Assembly: GCF_017916475.1 (NCBI RefSeq)
Contig: NZ_JAFMTB010000001.1
Coordinates: 372,001 to 436,000 of the forward strand
Origin: Patulibacter sp. SYSU D01012
Lineage (GTDB): Bacteria; Actinomycetota; Thermoleophilia; Solirubrobacterales; Solirubrobacteraceae
Direction of reading: 5' to 3'
DNA length: 64,000 nucleotides
Shown here: in pieces, positions 40,558 through 48,919 of the stretch
Layout of the letters: each line of letters opens with the position of its first letter
Position numbering within the stretch: position 1 is the first letter of the stretch
Notes under the pieces: generated by a model
Told to the model about the DNA's origin: nothing
What the model saw: only the letters and a program-made list of their open reading frames with translations
Database searches by the model: none
Made by a program: the position numbers and the translations under genes

Positions 40558-42018
40558 TCAGCGGGGGCGGACGTAGACGGTCTTGGTGACGGTGAAGAAG
40601 TCGCGGGCGGCCATGCCCTGCTCGCGGTGGTTCGAGCTGGACTCCTTCAGGCCGCCGAACGGCAGGTGCGGCTCGACGCCGGCGGTCTCGCGGTTGACGT
40701 GCACCAGGCCGGAGCGCGTCTCGCGGGCGAAGCGCATCGCGGCGCCCAGGTCGCGGGTGAAGACGGCGGACGACAGGCCGAAGCGCGTGTCGTTGGCGCG
40801 GGCCAGCGCTTCGTCCAGGTCGGCGACGCGGGCCAGGCAGACGACGGGGCCGAAGATCTCCTCGCGCACGAGCGGCGAGTCGTCGGGGACGTCGGCCAGG
40901 ACGGTGGGCTCGGCCCAGTGGCCGCCGTCGTCGTCGGCGATGCCGCCGCCGCACAGGACCGTCGCGCCGCCCTCGCGGGCCAGGCGCAGGTATCCGCCGA
41001 CGGTCTCGCGCTGCTCGGCGGACGCGAGGGGGCCGATGTCGGTGCCCGGCTCGCGGGGATCGCCCACGCGGAAGGCCCGCACGCGCTCGACGAGCGCCGC
41101 GGCGAACGCGTCGTAGACCGCGTCCTCCACGTACACGCGACTCGTCGCGGTGCAGCGCTGGCCGGCCTGCAGCATCGCGCCGCGGGCGATCTGCTCCGCG
41201 GCGTCGGGCAGGTCGGCGTCGGCCAGCACGATCGCGGGGTTCTTGCCGCCGAGCTCGAGCTGCAGCTTGACGTTGCGGTCGTGCTCGGCGACCGCGCGGC
41301 GCAGGACGCGGCCGACGCCGACGGACCCGGTGAAGGAGAGCGCGTCGAGCTGCTCGTCGCCCGTCAGCGCGGGCGAGAGCGCGCGGCCCGAGCCGGTGAC
41401 GAGGTTGAGCACGCCGTCCGGCAGCCCGGCCTCGGCGAGCAGGCGCGCCAGGCGGACCGCCGAGCCGGACGCGGCCTCGGCCGGCTTCCAGACGACGGCG
41501 TTGCCGTAGACGAGCGCCGGGGCGAGCTTCCACAGCGGGATCGCGACGGGGAAGTTCCACGGGGTGATCGCCGCGACGACGCCGACGGGCTCGACCGTCG
41601 TCATCAGCGCCGTCGTGGGGTCGGCGCCGGCGAACGTGCCGCCGGACGCCTGCAGCACGGCCCCGGCGTGGAAGCGCAGGATCGCCGCGCCGCGCAGCAC
41701 CTCGCCGCGCGCGTCGCGGTGCGCCTTGCCGATGTCGGCGATCAGCGCCTCGGTCGCGCCGTCGACGTCGGCCTCGAGCAGCGCCGCGGCGCGCTCCAGG
41801 ACCGCGGCGCGGGCCGTCGCGGCCGTGGCGGCCCAGGCGGGCTGGGCGCGGCGCGCGGCGGCGTAGGCGGCGGCGACGTCGGCGGGCGTGGCGGTCGCGT
41901 AGCGGCCGGTCTCGCGGGTCGGGTCGGCCGGGTCGGTGCGGACGTACTCGCCGTCGCCAGTGCGCCAGGCGCCGTCGATGAGGAGGGTGGCGGGAGCGGT
42001 GGTCGCGGGGGTCGTCAC
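40558..42018 (-). CDS. NAD(P)-dependent aldehyde dehydrogenase, semialdehyde type
   Basis: A 486-residue oxidoreductase. Catalytic residues are all in place: Asn155 in TPWNFPVA, Glu255 in LELGGKNP and Cys289 in GQRCTATSR. The C-terminal TAGVEPHLPFGGLKESS with a following REQG is characteristic of alpha-ketoglutarate semialdehyde dehydrogenases and succinate/glutarate semialdehyde dehydrogenases of the YcbD type. With the GcdH and CoA-transferase genes beside it, glutarate semialdehyde is an attractive substrate, but 2,5-dioxovalerate cannot be excluded. The GTG start is the first in frame. It leads a three-gene operon with a divergent promoter region that carries the GntR palindrome. Confidence 0.83.
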   Translation of the reverse strand: MTTPATTAPATLLIDGAWRTGDGEYVRTDPADPTRETGRYATATPADVAAAYAAARRAQPAWAATAATARAAVLERAAALLEADVDGATEALIADIGKAHRDARGEVLRGAAILRFHAGAVLQASGGTFAGADPTTALMTTVEPVGVVAAITPWNFPVAIPLWKLAPALVYGNAVVWKPAEAASGSAVRLARLLAEAGLPDGVLNLVTGSGRALSPALTGDEQLDALSFTGSVGVGRVLRRAVAEHDRNVKLQLELGGKNPAIVLADADLPDAAEQIARGAMLQAGQRCTATSRVYVEDAVYDAFAAALVERVRAFRVGDPREPGTDIGPLASAEQRETVGGYLRLAREGGATVLCGGGIADDDGGHWAEPTVLADVPDDSPLVREEIFGPVVCLARVADLDEALARANDTRFGLSSAVFTRDLGAAMRFARETRSGLVHVNRETAGVEPHLPFGGLKESSSNHREQGMAARDFFTVTKTVYVRPR

Positions 42019-42057
42019 AGGGGCCTCGAGGGGTCGACGGGGCCGACCCTACCCGAA

Positions 42058-42069
42058 ATCTTCGAAGAT
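42058..42069. promoter_or_regulatory. candidate GntR operator in the divergent promoter
   Basis: ATCTTCGAAGAT, a perfect 12-bp palindrome. It lies between a minus-strand TAGGGT (42046-42051) and a plus-strand TAGTCT (42073-42078), so one bound dimer would block both directions. Confidence 0.6.
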
Positions 42070-42072
42070 CGA

Positions 42073-42078
42073 TAGTCT
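42073..42078 (+). promoter_or_regulatory. -10 box (TAGTCT) for the CoA-transferase gene
   Basis: TAGTCT, seven bases, ATG 42086. It starts four bases after the palindromic operator. Confidence 0.5.
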
Positions 42079-42085
42079 CGCCGCC

Positions 42086-43261
42086 ATGTCGCCCCGCGCC
42101 CTGGACGAGCTCGTCGTCGTCGACTTCTCGCGCGTCCTCGCCGGACCGCTGGCGACCATGACGCTGGCCGATCTGGGCGCCACGGTGATCAAGGTCGAGC
42201 GGCCCGGCGCCGGCGACGACACCCGCGCGTGGGGCCCGCCGCTCGACGCGCGCGGCGTCGCGACGTACTACCTGTCGGTCAACCGCAACAAGCGCAGCGT
42301 CGTCCTGGACCTGGCGACGGACGAGGGGCGCGCGGCGGCCCACGAGCTGGTCGCGGCCGCCGACGTCGTCGTCGAGAACTTCCGCCCCGGCGTCATGGAC
42401 CGCCTGGGCCTGGGCTACGACGCGTTGTCCGCGGTGCGGCCGGGGCTCGTCTACTGCTCCGTGACCGGCTTCGGTCGCGACGGCGGCGCGGCGATGCCCG
42501 GCTACGACCTGCTAGTGCAGGCGCTCGGCGGCCTGATGAGCGTGACCGGTCCCGCGGGCGGCGAGCCGCAGAAGGTCGGCGTGGCGCTCGTCGACGTGCT
42601 CTGCGGCCTGCACGCGACGGCGGGGATCCTGGCGGCGCTGCGCCACCGCGACCGCACGGGCGAGGGGCAGCGCGTCGAGGTGTCGCTCCTGCAGTCGTTG
42701 CTCTCGGGTCTGGTCAACCAGGCGTCGGCGTGGGTGGCGGGCGGCGTGGTGCCGCGCGCGATGGGCAACGCCCACCCGTCCATCGCCCCCTACGAGCCGC
42801 TGCCCACGGGCGACGGCGAGCTCGTCCTGGCCGTCGGCAACGACAAGCAGTTCCGGGCGCTCTGCGCCGTCCTGGACGCGCCGGGCCTGGCGGCCGACGA
42901 GCGCTTCGCGACGAACGACGCGCGCGTCGCGCACCGCGACGCGCTGCGCGTCGAGCTGGTGACCCGCCTGGCGACGGACGGCGCGGACGCGTGGGCCGCG
43001 CGGCTGCTCCCCGTCGGCGTGCCCGCCGGTCGGGTGAACGACGTGGCCGGCGCGGTGGCCCTGGCCGAGCGCCTGGGCCTGGATCCGGTCGTGAGCATCC
43101 CCGACGAGGACGGCCACGAGGTGCGCGGCATCCGCAGCCCGATCGGCCTGTCCGCCACGCCGCCGCGCTACGACCACGCGCCGCCGGCGCTGGGGGCGAC
43201 GTCGTTCGCGGACGCGCTGGAGGAGGCGCGGCGGGCGCGGGCGGCGACGGTCGGCGGCTGA
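42086..43261 (+). CDS. class III CoA-transferase (CaiB/BaiF family)
   Basis: A 391-residue enzyme that moves CoA between carboxylic acids. The N-terminal VVVDFSRVLAGPLATMTLADLGATVIKVE, SVNRNKRSVVLDL, VVENFRPGVMDRLGLGY and MPGYDLLVQALGGLM (presumed catalytic Asp141) are family marks. The C-terminal part includes VGNDKQFRALC. Succinyl-CoA:glutarate CoA-transferase belongs to this family, and here it would feed the divergent glutaryl-CoA dehydrogenase; this is inference from context. The ATG follows a TAGTCT box by seven bases, and the GntR palindrome is just upstream, so it is probably co-regulated with the divergent operon. Confidence 0.85.
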   Translation: MSPRALDELVVVDFSRVLAGPLATMTLADLGATVIKVERPGAGDDTRAWGPPLDARGVATYYLSVNRNKRSVVLDLATDEGRAAAHELVAAADVVVENFRPGVMDRLGLGYDALSAVRPGLVYCSVTGFGRDGGAAMPGYDLLVQALGGLMSVTGPAGGEPQKVGVALVDVLCGLHATAGILAALRHRDRTGEGQRVEVSLLQSLLSGLVNQASAWVAGGVVPRAMGNAHPSIAPYEPLPTGDGELVLAVGNDKQFRALCAVLDAPGLAADERFATNDARVAHRDALRVELVTRLATDGADAWAARLLPVGVPAGRVNDVAGAVALAERLGLDPVVSIPDEDGHEVRGIRSPIGLSATPPRYDHAPPALGATSFADALEEARRARAATVGG

Positions 43262-43274
43262 TGGCCGCGGCGCG

Positions 43275-43913
43275 CTAGCGCGCCGTTCGGCTCGCGCGCG
43301 AGGAGGCCGGCAGCAGCGCCTCGAGGGCCGTGCCGACCGCGGTCAGGCTGGTCGCCAGGCGCGCGAGCAGCTCCTCGGGGGCGTCGCCGACGTCCCACGA
43401 GCGGAGCTCCGCGACGTACGTCGCCTGGATCGCGCCCGCGATGGCGGCCGGGACCACGGCGGTCGGGGCGGTGCCCGTCCGCGCGGCGACGAACGCGGCG
43501 ACCGCCGACTGCCACGTCGCCCAGTGCTCCAGGGCGCTCGCGCGCAGGCCCGGGGCCGTGTCGAGCAGCGCGAAGCGCTCCAGCCACACCCCGTGGTCGT
43601 CGACGGCGTGCCGCGTCGAGGCCACGACGGCGTCGCGGATCGCGGCCGCCACGGGGCGCGCCGGGTCCGCCGCCAGCTCGACCTCGAGCTGGCGGATCGC
43701 CTCGTCGAAGGCCGCCCAGACGACGTCGGCCTTCGCGGGGAAGTAGCGGAAGAACGTCGTGCGGCCGATGCCGGCGGCCGCGGCGATCTCGTCGACCGAG
43801 ACGCGGTCGAACCCCTCGCGCAGCAGCAGCTCGATGGCCACGCGCTCGACGGCCTCGCGGGTCGTCGCCCGGGGGCGCCCCGGCCCCCGCCGGTGCTCCT
43901 TCGGCTCCGTCAC
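43275..43913 (-). CDS. TetR-family regulator divergent from an SDR gene
   Basis: A 212-residue repressor. The N-terminal GPGRPRATTREAVERVAIELLL, VDEIAAAAGIGRTTFFRYFPAKADVVW is very close to the head of mycofactocin-type (MftR-like) TetR proteins. The C-terminal part has the MftR-like layout with WATWQSAVAAFVAAR. No mycofactocin genes are seen, so this is a structural resemblance only. The GTG start is seven bases after a TAGACT box. It is divergent from an SDR oxidoreductase and probably controls it; the near-palindrome at 43969-43981 is a weak operator candidate. Confidence 0.82.
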   Translation of the reverse strand: MTEPKEHRRGPGRPRATTREAVERVAIELLLREGFDRVSVDEIAAAAGIGRTTFFRYFPAKADVVWAAFDEAIRQLEVELAADPARPVAAAIRDAVVASTRHAVDDHGVWLERFALLDTAPGLRASALEHWATWQSAVAAFVAARTGTAPTAVVPAAIAGAIQATYVAELRSWDVGDAPEELLARLATSLTAVGTALEALLPASSRASRTAR

Positions 43914-43920
43914 CGGTCCC

Positions 43921-43926
43921 AGTCTA
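43921..43926 (-). promoter_or_regulatory. -10 box (TAGACT) for the TetR gene
   Basis: Minus strand TAGACT, seven bases, GTG 43913. Confidence 0.45.
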
Positions 43927-43968
43927 TCCGGGGCGTCCCGGCCCGCCGACCGACCGTTCGCACGTTTT

Positions 43969-43981
43969 GGTACTCAGTTCC
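43969..43981. promoter_or_regulatory. weak operator candidate in the TetR/SDR divergent region
   Basis: GGTACTCAGTTCC is symmetric except at one position pair around a single centre base. It lies in the least GC-rich part of the 138-base divergent region, next to a GATATGGT stretch that may be the SDR promoter. Confidence 0.3.
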
Positions 43982-44051
43982 GATATGGTCGACAGCGGTC
44001 GCGCCGGCGCCGCTCTGGTGCCCTCCGCGGCCCCAACCGACGGAGGGTTCC

Positions 44052-44798
44052 ATGGGCAGGCTGAACGGCAAGGTCGCGATCGTCACCGGTGCGGCGCAGG
44101 GCATGGGCGAGGCGCACGCGCGGCGCTTCGTCGCCGAGGGCGCGCAGGTCGTCCTCACCGATCTGAACGAGGAGGGCGGACGGCGGATCGCCGACGAGCT
44201 GGGCGAGAACGCGCGCTTCGTCCGGCAGGACGTCACCGACGCGGCCGCGTGGGAGCGGGTGGTGGAGGAGGCCGAGCGCGCGTTCGGTCCGGTCACGGTC
44301 CTGGTGAACAACGCCGGGGTGCTCGGGCCGATCGCCCCGGCGACCGAGCTCGACGTCGACGCGTACCTGCAGGTCTGCGCCATCAACCAGCACTCGCAGT
44401 TCTACGGCATGCGCGCCGTGATCCCCGGCATGCAGCGGGCGGGCGGCGGCTCCATCGTGAACATCTCGTCGATCGCCGGCCTGGTGTCGGTCGTCGGTGC
44501 GCCCAACCTGGCGTACGTGGCGAGCAAGTTCGCGTCGCGCGGCATGACGAAGCACGTGGCCGTCGAGTACGGCAAGGACGGCATCCGCGTGAACTCCGTC
44601 CATCCCGGCTACATCAAGACGCCGATGATGGAGGCCGCCACCGACGCGGACGGCGGCGGGATCGCCGCAGCCGTGCCGCTCGCCCGCATGGCGGACCCGG
44701 ACGAGGTGTCGCAGGTCGTCCTCTTCCTCGCGTCGGACGACTCGTCGTACCTGACGGGCACCGAGCAGGTCGTCGACGGCGGTCTCACGATCCAGTGA
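44052..44798 (+). CDS. short-chain dehydrogenase/reductase (classical SDR)
   Basis: A 248-residue NAD(P)(H) oxidoreductase. The cofactor turn is TGAAQGMGEAHA, followed by VNNAGVL. Catalytic residues are Ser in NISSIAGL and the YxxxK motif YVASK. The end, LASDDSSYLTGTEQVVDGG, is standard for the family. Asp at the end of strand two (VVLTDLNEEG) points to NAD preference. The pattern resembles 3-alpha/20-beta-hydroxysteroid dehydrogenases. GGAGGG precedes the ATG. A divergent TetR gene is the likely regulator. The substrate is unknown. Confidence 0.88.
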   Translation: MGRLNGKVAIVTGAAQGMGEAHARRFVAEGAQVVLTDLNEEGGRRIADELGENARFVRQDVTDAAAWERVVEEAERAFGPVTVLVNNAGVLGPIAPATELDVDAYLQVCAINQHSQFYGMRAVIPGMQRAGGGSIVNISSIAGLVSVVGAPNLAYVASKFASRGMTKHVAVEYGKDGIRVNSVHPGYIKTPMMEAATDADGGGIAAAVPLARMADPDEVSQVVLFLASDDSSYLTGTEQVVDGGLTIQ

Positions 44799-44859
44799 CC
44801 CGCGGGGCCGTGGGGCCGCCCGCGGCGTCCACGGCCCCCGGCGCCCGGGGGCTCGGGCG

Positions 44860-45762
44860 CTACGGCAGGGCCGCGGCCCGCTCGCGCAGCCACGTCAGGC
44901 GCGCGGCGGCCCGCGCCGCGTCGCCGCTCGCGGCGCCCAGCAGGACGCCCCACAGCGCCGCCTGGACGCGCCGCGCGTCGACGACCGCGGCCAGCGCCTC
45001 GGCGGGCACGTCGTCCCCGTAGCCGGCCGCGGCGGCCGCGACGAGCGCGGGGTCGCGGCGGCCGAACGGCCGCGCCGACGCATGCAGGCAGCCCAGATCC
45101 CACGCGCGCGGCCCGTGGAAGACGTCCTCCCAGTCGTTCCACAGCGGCCCGCGGGCGGACCACAGGACGTTGCCCAGGTGCGCGTCGCCGTGGACCGCCT
45201 GCTCCGGCAGCCCGCACGCGTCGACCCGACCCCGGACGTGCGCCACCAGCGCCCGCAGCGCCGCCGCGTCCGCCGACGGCCCGATCGCGCCCGTGGCGGC
45301 CAGCCGGCCGACGACCCGCTCCGCCTCGTCGAGCGCCGCCCACCGTGGCAGCGGCACGTCGACGTGCGCGAGCGCCGCGTGGCAGCCGCGCAGGGCCCGG
45401 CCGGCCGCCGCCGCGTCGGGCGGTCCGGGCACCTCGCGCACGTGCTCCCACAGCGACAGCGCGAAGCCGTCGTGCACGTGCGGGCCGGGATCGACCTCAC
45501 GCGTGGGCGCCACGACGGGGGCACCGGCGTCCGCGAGCTGCCCGGCGACGACCACCTCGCGCGCCAGCCACGCGTCGCCGCCGCGCACGGCCGCCGTGGC
45601 GGTGGCGACGCGGGCGACGATCGGCGCCGGGCGCAGGTGGACGACGAGGTTGCTGCCGTCCCGCAGCACGACGGGATCGTCGACGCGCAGGCCCAGCGCC
45701 CGCGCCGTCGCGACGGCGGCGCGGAGGGCGCGCGCGGGGACGGCGGCGGACGAGGGAGCCAC
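44860..45762 (-). CDS. aminoglycoside/choline phosphotransferase-fold kinase
   Basis: A 300-residue small-molecule kinase of the APH fold. The nucleotide-binding half has VVLRDGSNLVVHLRPAPIVARVAT, where the invariant Lys of the family appears to be replaced by Arg (IVARV). The catalytic loop AVHGDAHLGNVLW and the metal-binding WNDWEDVFHGPRAWDL are complete. Such genes are often marked as resistance genes, but most have unknown metabolic substrates. GTG 45762 is chosen because it precedes the first strand; AGGA lies eight bases upstream. It is divergent from the PucR-type regulator. Confidence 0.75.
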   Translation of the reverse strand: MAPSSAAVPARALRAAVATARALGLRVDDPVVLRDGSNLVVHLRPAPIVARVATATAAVRGGDAWLAREVVVAGQLADAGAPVVAPTREVDPGPHVHDGFALSLWEHVREVPGPPDAAAAGRALRGCHAALAHVDVPLPRWAALDEAERVVGRLAATGAIGPSADAAALRALVAHVRGRVDACGLPEQAVHGDAHLGNVLWSARGPLWNDWEDVFHGPRAWDLGCLHASARPFGRRDPALVAAAAAGYGDDVPAEALAAVVDARRVQAALWGVLLGAASGDAARAAARLTWLRERAAALP

Positions 45763-45810
45763 GGGCGCATCCTGCCAGGCCCCCGGCTGCGGCCCCCCGG
45801 GGCGCGGCGG

Positions 45811-45816
45811 TAGCTT
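45811..45816 (+). promoter_or_regulatory. -10 box (TAGCTT) for the PucR gene
   Basis: TAGCTT, six bases, GTG 45823; no ribosome site. Confidence 0.45.
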
Positions 45817-45822
45817 GCGGCG

Positions 45823-47379
45823 GTGACCGCCGCCGCGCCGACCGCCTATCGCCTGCGCGATCTGCTCGAGCAGCACGAGCTGGGCCTGGAGCCGCTCGTG
45901 CTCCCGGACGGCGCCGGCGACCGGCGGGTGTCGGGCGTGCACGCGATCGAGACGGCCCAGCCGGCGCGGTGGCTGGCCCCCGACTGGGTGATGCTGACGA
46001 CCGGGGTGCGGCTCGTCGGCGACGAGGCGGCGCAGGCGGCGCTGCCGGCCGAGCTGGCCGCCGCGGGCGTGGCGGCCCTCGGGTTCGGCGTCGGCCTGGA
46101 CTTCGACGCGGTGCCCGCGCCGCTGCTGGACGCCGCCGCGGACGCCGGCCTGCCGGTGCTGGCGGTCCCGCTCCGTACCCCGTTCCGCGACGTCGAGGCC
46201 GCCGTCCACCGGGCGCTCGCGTCGTCCGAGCTGCGCACGCTGCAACGCCTCTCGTCGCTGCAGCGGTACCTGGTCGACGCGCTGCACTCCGTCGAGCCGC
46301 AGCGCACCGTCGTGCGGCGCCTGGCGACGGTGCTCGAGGCGTCCGTCGCGGTGCTGGCGCCCGACGGCCGCGTGGAGGAGTCCGCGGGCGCGCTGCCGCC
46401 GGACGGCCTGCCCGCCCTGCTCGTCGATCCCGTGCGCGGGGCGCGGGACGTGGCGACCGGCGGGTGGCGCGGCGTGGCGACGCCCGTCGCGGCGGACCCC
46501 GACGACGCGGACGACCGCTGGCTGGTCGCGCTCGCCCACGACCGCGCGCCGTCGCGACTGACCCGGGCGGTGCTGCAGGCGGCCGCGCCGCTGCTCGCCG
46601 CCGTGGGCCGGCTGGACGAGACGCTGCGCGCGCAGGACCGGGCGCTGCGCCGCGGGCTGCTGGAGGACCTGCTGGCCGGCACCGGCGACGCGCAGGAGGT
46701 CGCGGCGCGCGCGGCGGCGTGCGGGGTGGATCTGCACGCCCCGGTCCGCGCGCTCGTGCTGGCGCCCGACGGCGCGGCGGATGCCGGCGGCCGCGAGCGC
46801 CTGGAGCGCCGCGCCGCGCGCACCCTGGACGGCCGCGGCGCCCGACACCTGCTCGGCGGCCACCGGGGGCGGGTCGTGGTGCTGCTCGCCGGCGCGGGTG
46901 AGGACCCGGACGACGCGTTGCTGCGCGAGCTGGCGGTCGACGGCGCCGCCGTCGGCGTGGGGCGCACGGGGACGGGGGCCGCGACCGTGCGGCAGAGCGT
47001 CGAGGACGCGCACGTCGCCGCCGACCTGGCCGCGGCCGACGCGGCCGTCCCCTGGCGCCGGTACGCCGACGTCGGGCTGCCGGCGCTGCTCGTCGGCGAG
47101 GTGCCGCCCGACCGCATGGCGCCGCAGGTGGCGGCGGTCCTCGGGGCGCTCGACCGGCGGCCGGGCGGCCGCGAGGCGATCCGGGCGTACCTGGACCACG
47201 AGCTGGACGTCACGGCCGCCGCCGCCGCGCTGCACCTGCACCCCAACTCGCTGCGCTACCGGCTCTCCCGCCTGGCCGACGCGCTCGGCAGCTCGCTCCG
47301 CGACCCGACGACGATCGCGACGCTCGTGCTGGCCTTCGAGGCCGAGCGGCGCGCGGGGCACGGCCGCCCGAGGGCCTGA
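45823..47379 (+). CDS. PucR-family transcription regulator
   Basis: A 518-residue regulator. Residues of about 10-130 are the PucR N-terminal domain (YRLRDLLEQHELGLEPLVLP, VSGVHAIETAQPARWLAPDWVMLTTG). A GAF/linker-like middle and a GGDEF-like CdaR domain (VRALVLAPDG, GRVVVLLAGAG) follow. The C-terminal PucR helix-turn-helix ends the protein: AIRAYLDHELDVTAAAAALH, then LHPNSLRYRLSRLADALG. Known members control purine, amino-acid or aromatic catabolism. Its neighbours give no firm clue to the target; the divergent kinase gene is one option. GTG 45823 is set by the TAGCTT box. Confidence 0.87.
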   Translation: MTAAAPTAYRLRDLLEQHELGLEPLVLPDGAGDRRVSGVHAIETAQPARWLAPDWVMLTTGVRLVGDEAAQAALPAELAAAGVAALGFGVGLDFDAVPAPLLDAAADAGLPVLAVPLRTPFRDVEAAVHRALASSELRTLQRLSSLQRYLVDALHSVEPQRTVVRRLATVLEASVAVLAPDGRVEESAGALPPDGLPALLVDPVRGARDVATGGWRGVATPVAADPDDADDRWLVALAHDRAPSRLTRAVLQAAAPLLAAVGRLDETLRAQDRALRRGLLEDLLAGTGDAQEVAARAAACGVDLHAPVRALVLAPDGAADAGGRERLERRAARTLDGRGARHLLGGHRGRVVVLLAGAGEDPDDALLRELAVDGAAVGVGRTGTGAATVRQSVEDAHVAADLAAADAAVPWRRYADVGLPALLVGEVPPDRMAPQVAAVLGALDRRPGGREAIRAYLDHELDVTAAAAALHLHPNSLRYRLSRLADALGSSLRDPTTIATLVLAFEAERRAGHGRPRA

Positions 47380-47387
47380 ACGCGGGG

Positions 47388-47720
47388 TCAGACCCGGGCG
47401 CGCCCGGCGGCGGCCGCCCGCGCCTCGCCGCCCAGGTCGGCCGCCGCGCCGAGCGCCAGGGCGAGCGACGCCAGCGCCCGGTGCGTCTCGCCGTCGCGGC
47501 TGCGGGCGGGGGCGTCCGCGAGCGCCTCGGCGGCGCGGGCCAGGGCGCGCAGCGCCTCCTCGAGCGCGCCCGCGGTCGCGGGGAGCGAGCCCACGGCGCC
47601 GAGGCGGCGGCGACTCTCGGCCTCGAGCACGCGCGCCGCGACGGTCACGTCGCACACGGCGTCGTACACGCGGTCCACCGGCGCCTCTCGTCGGCGTCGT
47701 CGCGTCCCGGTCGTCGGCAT
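47388..47720 (-). CDS. hypothetical all-helical protein
   Basis: A 110-residue protein, basic at the N-terminus (TTGTRRRRRE) and then entirely Ala/Leu/Glu-rich with helix patterning: VYDAVCDVTVAARVLEAESRR, TAGALEEALRALARAAEALA and HRALASLALALGAA. No family is recognised. ATG 47720 is preferred over the one at 47756, as it trims an Arg/Pro-rich start. It is divergent from the GreA-like gene at 47837. Because Ala-rich frames arise easily in GC-rich DNA, confidence is limited. Confidence 0.45.
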   Translation of the reverse strand: MPTTGTRRRRREAPVDRVYDAVCDVTVAARVLEAESRRRLGAVGSLPATAGALEEALRALARAAEALADAPARSRDGETHRALASLALALGAAADLGGEARAAAAGRARV

Positions 47721-47836
47721 GCGGGGGATCGTCCGGTCCGGCGCGCCGCGGCGCAATGGCCGGTCCCGACCACTCCGCGGCGGGATGGCGCCTTCCCGCC
47801 ATGGGGCCCGGGCGCGTCGGCCGGGACCGTGGGCGC

Positions 47837-48259
47837 ATGACCTCGTCCGCGCGCGCCCTGCCGATCACCGTCACCGCTCGCAACGCGCTGACGACGGAGC
47901 TGCGGGAGCTGCGCGCCCACGCCGACGGGGCCGAGGACGCGGCGGCCGGGGCGGCGCGGCGCCGGCGGATCCGCGAGCTCGAGCGGGCGCTGCTGCACGC
48001 GGTGGTCGAGCACCCCGGCGACGACGGCCGGCCGCGCGCGGCCGTCGGGACGGTGGTGCGCACGGACGACGGACGGCGGTTCGCGGAGCACACGATCACC
48101 CTGGGCGAGGACCGCCCGGGGCGCGACGGCGCGGTGTGCGCCCGGTCGCCGCTCGGCCGCGCGCTGCTCGGCCGCGCGCCGGGCGAGATCGTGGCGGTCG
48201 AGCGCGCGGACGGCCGGACGCGGCACCTGCGCGTGCTGGCGGTCCGCGACGCGGTCTGA
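47837..48259 (+). CDS. GreA/GreB-like protein (copy 1)
   Basis: A 140-residue protein with the layout of a transcription elongation factor of the Gre type. It has an N-terminal helix pair (ARNALTTELRELRAHADG, ARRRRIRELERALLHAV) and a C-terminal FKBP-like domain (AVGTVVRTDDGRRFAEHTITL, SPLGRALLGRAPGEIVAVE). The coiled coil is much shorter than in GreA, and the acidic tip residues needed for RNA cleavage (paired Asp/Glu) are not evident. It may therefore bind the polymerase secondary channel without cleaving (inference), as do Rnk-like or anti-cleavage relatives. A second copy lies at 48920-49375, with a secreted protein between. Confidence 0.72.
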   Translation: MTSSARALPITVTARNALTTELRELRAHADGAEDAAAGAARRRRIRELERALLHAVVEHPGDDGRPRAAVGTVVRTDDGRRFAEHTITLGEDRPGRDGAVCARSPLGRALLGRAPGEIVAVERADGRTRHLRVLAVRDAV

Positions 48260-48440
48260 GGCACCGGCCGGCGGCCGTTGCGTCCCGTGGGTCGGCGCGC
48301 CGGGGGCGATCGCGAGGCGGCCCGGGTGCTTGTGGGCTGCAGCCTTCCCGGATATCGTGGCGGCTGCGGGCCCACCGGCCCGCGGCGTGTTCCCCGGTGG
48401 TCCGTGGCCGACGGTCGGAGCCGCCCGTCCTGGAGGAGCC

Positions 48441-48848
48441 ATGAGCCTGATGATCACCCGCACCGCCGCCGTCCTCGCGACGTCGCTGGCACTGCTCGTG
48501 CCGACCGCCGGTGCGGCGACGGCGTCGAGTCCCGCCCCGACCGTCCAGCGAGATCTCCACCTGCGGTCGACGGGCGCCCCGCCGTTCCGGGAGGTGTTCG
48601 TCGCCTTCGTCACGACGACGAAGGCCGCCCGGGTCCAGGTGTGGATCGACGGTCGGCGCGGATCGGTGACGAAGGGCTGGACGCGGCGCGTCGTGGCGTT
48701 CTCGTCGGACGCGTTCGGGCGCGGCCACTTCCGACGCGGGCACCGTTACACGGTCAGGATCCGGCTGTGGTCGTCCGGGGGCGAGAGCACGACGATCACG
48801 CGGCGTCTGAAGCTGCAGTACTCGCCGCCCGGGACCGAAGGGCCCTGA
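48441..48848 (+). CDS. small secreted beta-rich protein
   Basis: A 135-residue exported protein. The signal peptide (TRTAAVLATSLALLVPTAGAATA) ends near residue 29. The mature part is composed of short strands: REVFVAFVTTTKAARVQVWI, RRVVAFSSDAFG, GHRYTVRIRLWSSGGESTTI, like a fibronectin/Ig fold. There is no cysteine. A GGAGGAG site precedes the ATG. It separates the two GreA-like genes, all in the same direction. Function unknown; it resembles the secreted protein at 16927 only in size and general fold. Confidence 0.65.
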   Translation: MSLMITRTAAVLATSLALLVPTAGAATASSPAPTVQRDLHLRSTGAPPFREVFVAFVTTTKAARVQVWIDGRRGSVTKGWTRRVVAFSSDAFGRGHFRRGHRYTVRIRLWSSGGESTTITRRLKLQYSPPGTEGP

Positions 48849-48919
48849 TCGATCGCGGCGGGCCCGGATGGCGGGCTCCTGCCATGTCGCCCGGCGCATC
48901 CCGGGTCCAAGGTGGAGCG

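Noticed and set aside
43275-43913. Mycofactocin cluster suggested by an MftR-like TetR head next to an SDR
   Set aside because: No mftA-F genes are present, and the SDR lacks any feature I can tie to mycofactocin dependence; the resemblance is limited to the DNA-binding head.
44860-48375. A 1171-codon minus-strand frame covering the PucR region
   Set aside because: Only the last 300 codons encode the kinase. The remainder is antisense to the PucR and GreA-like genes, whose domains are clear.
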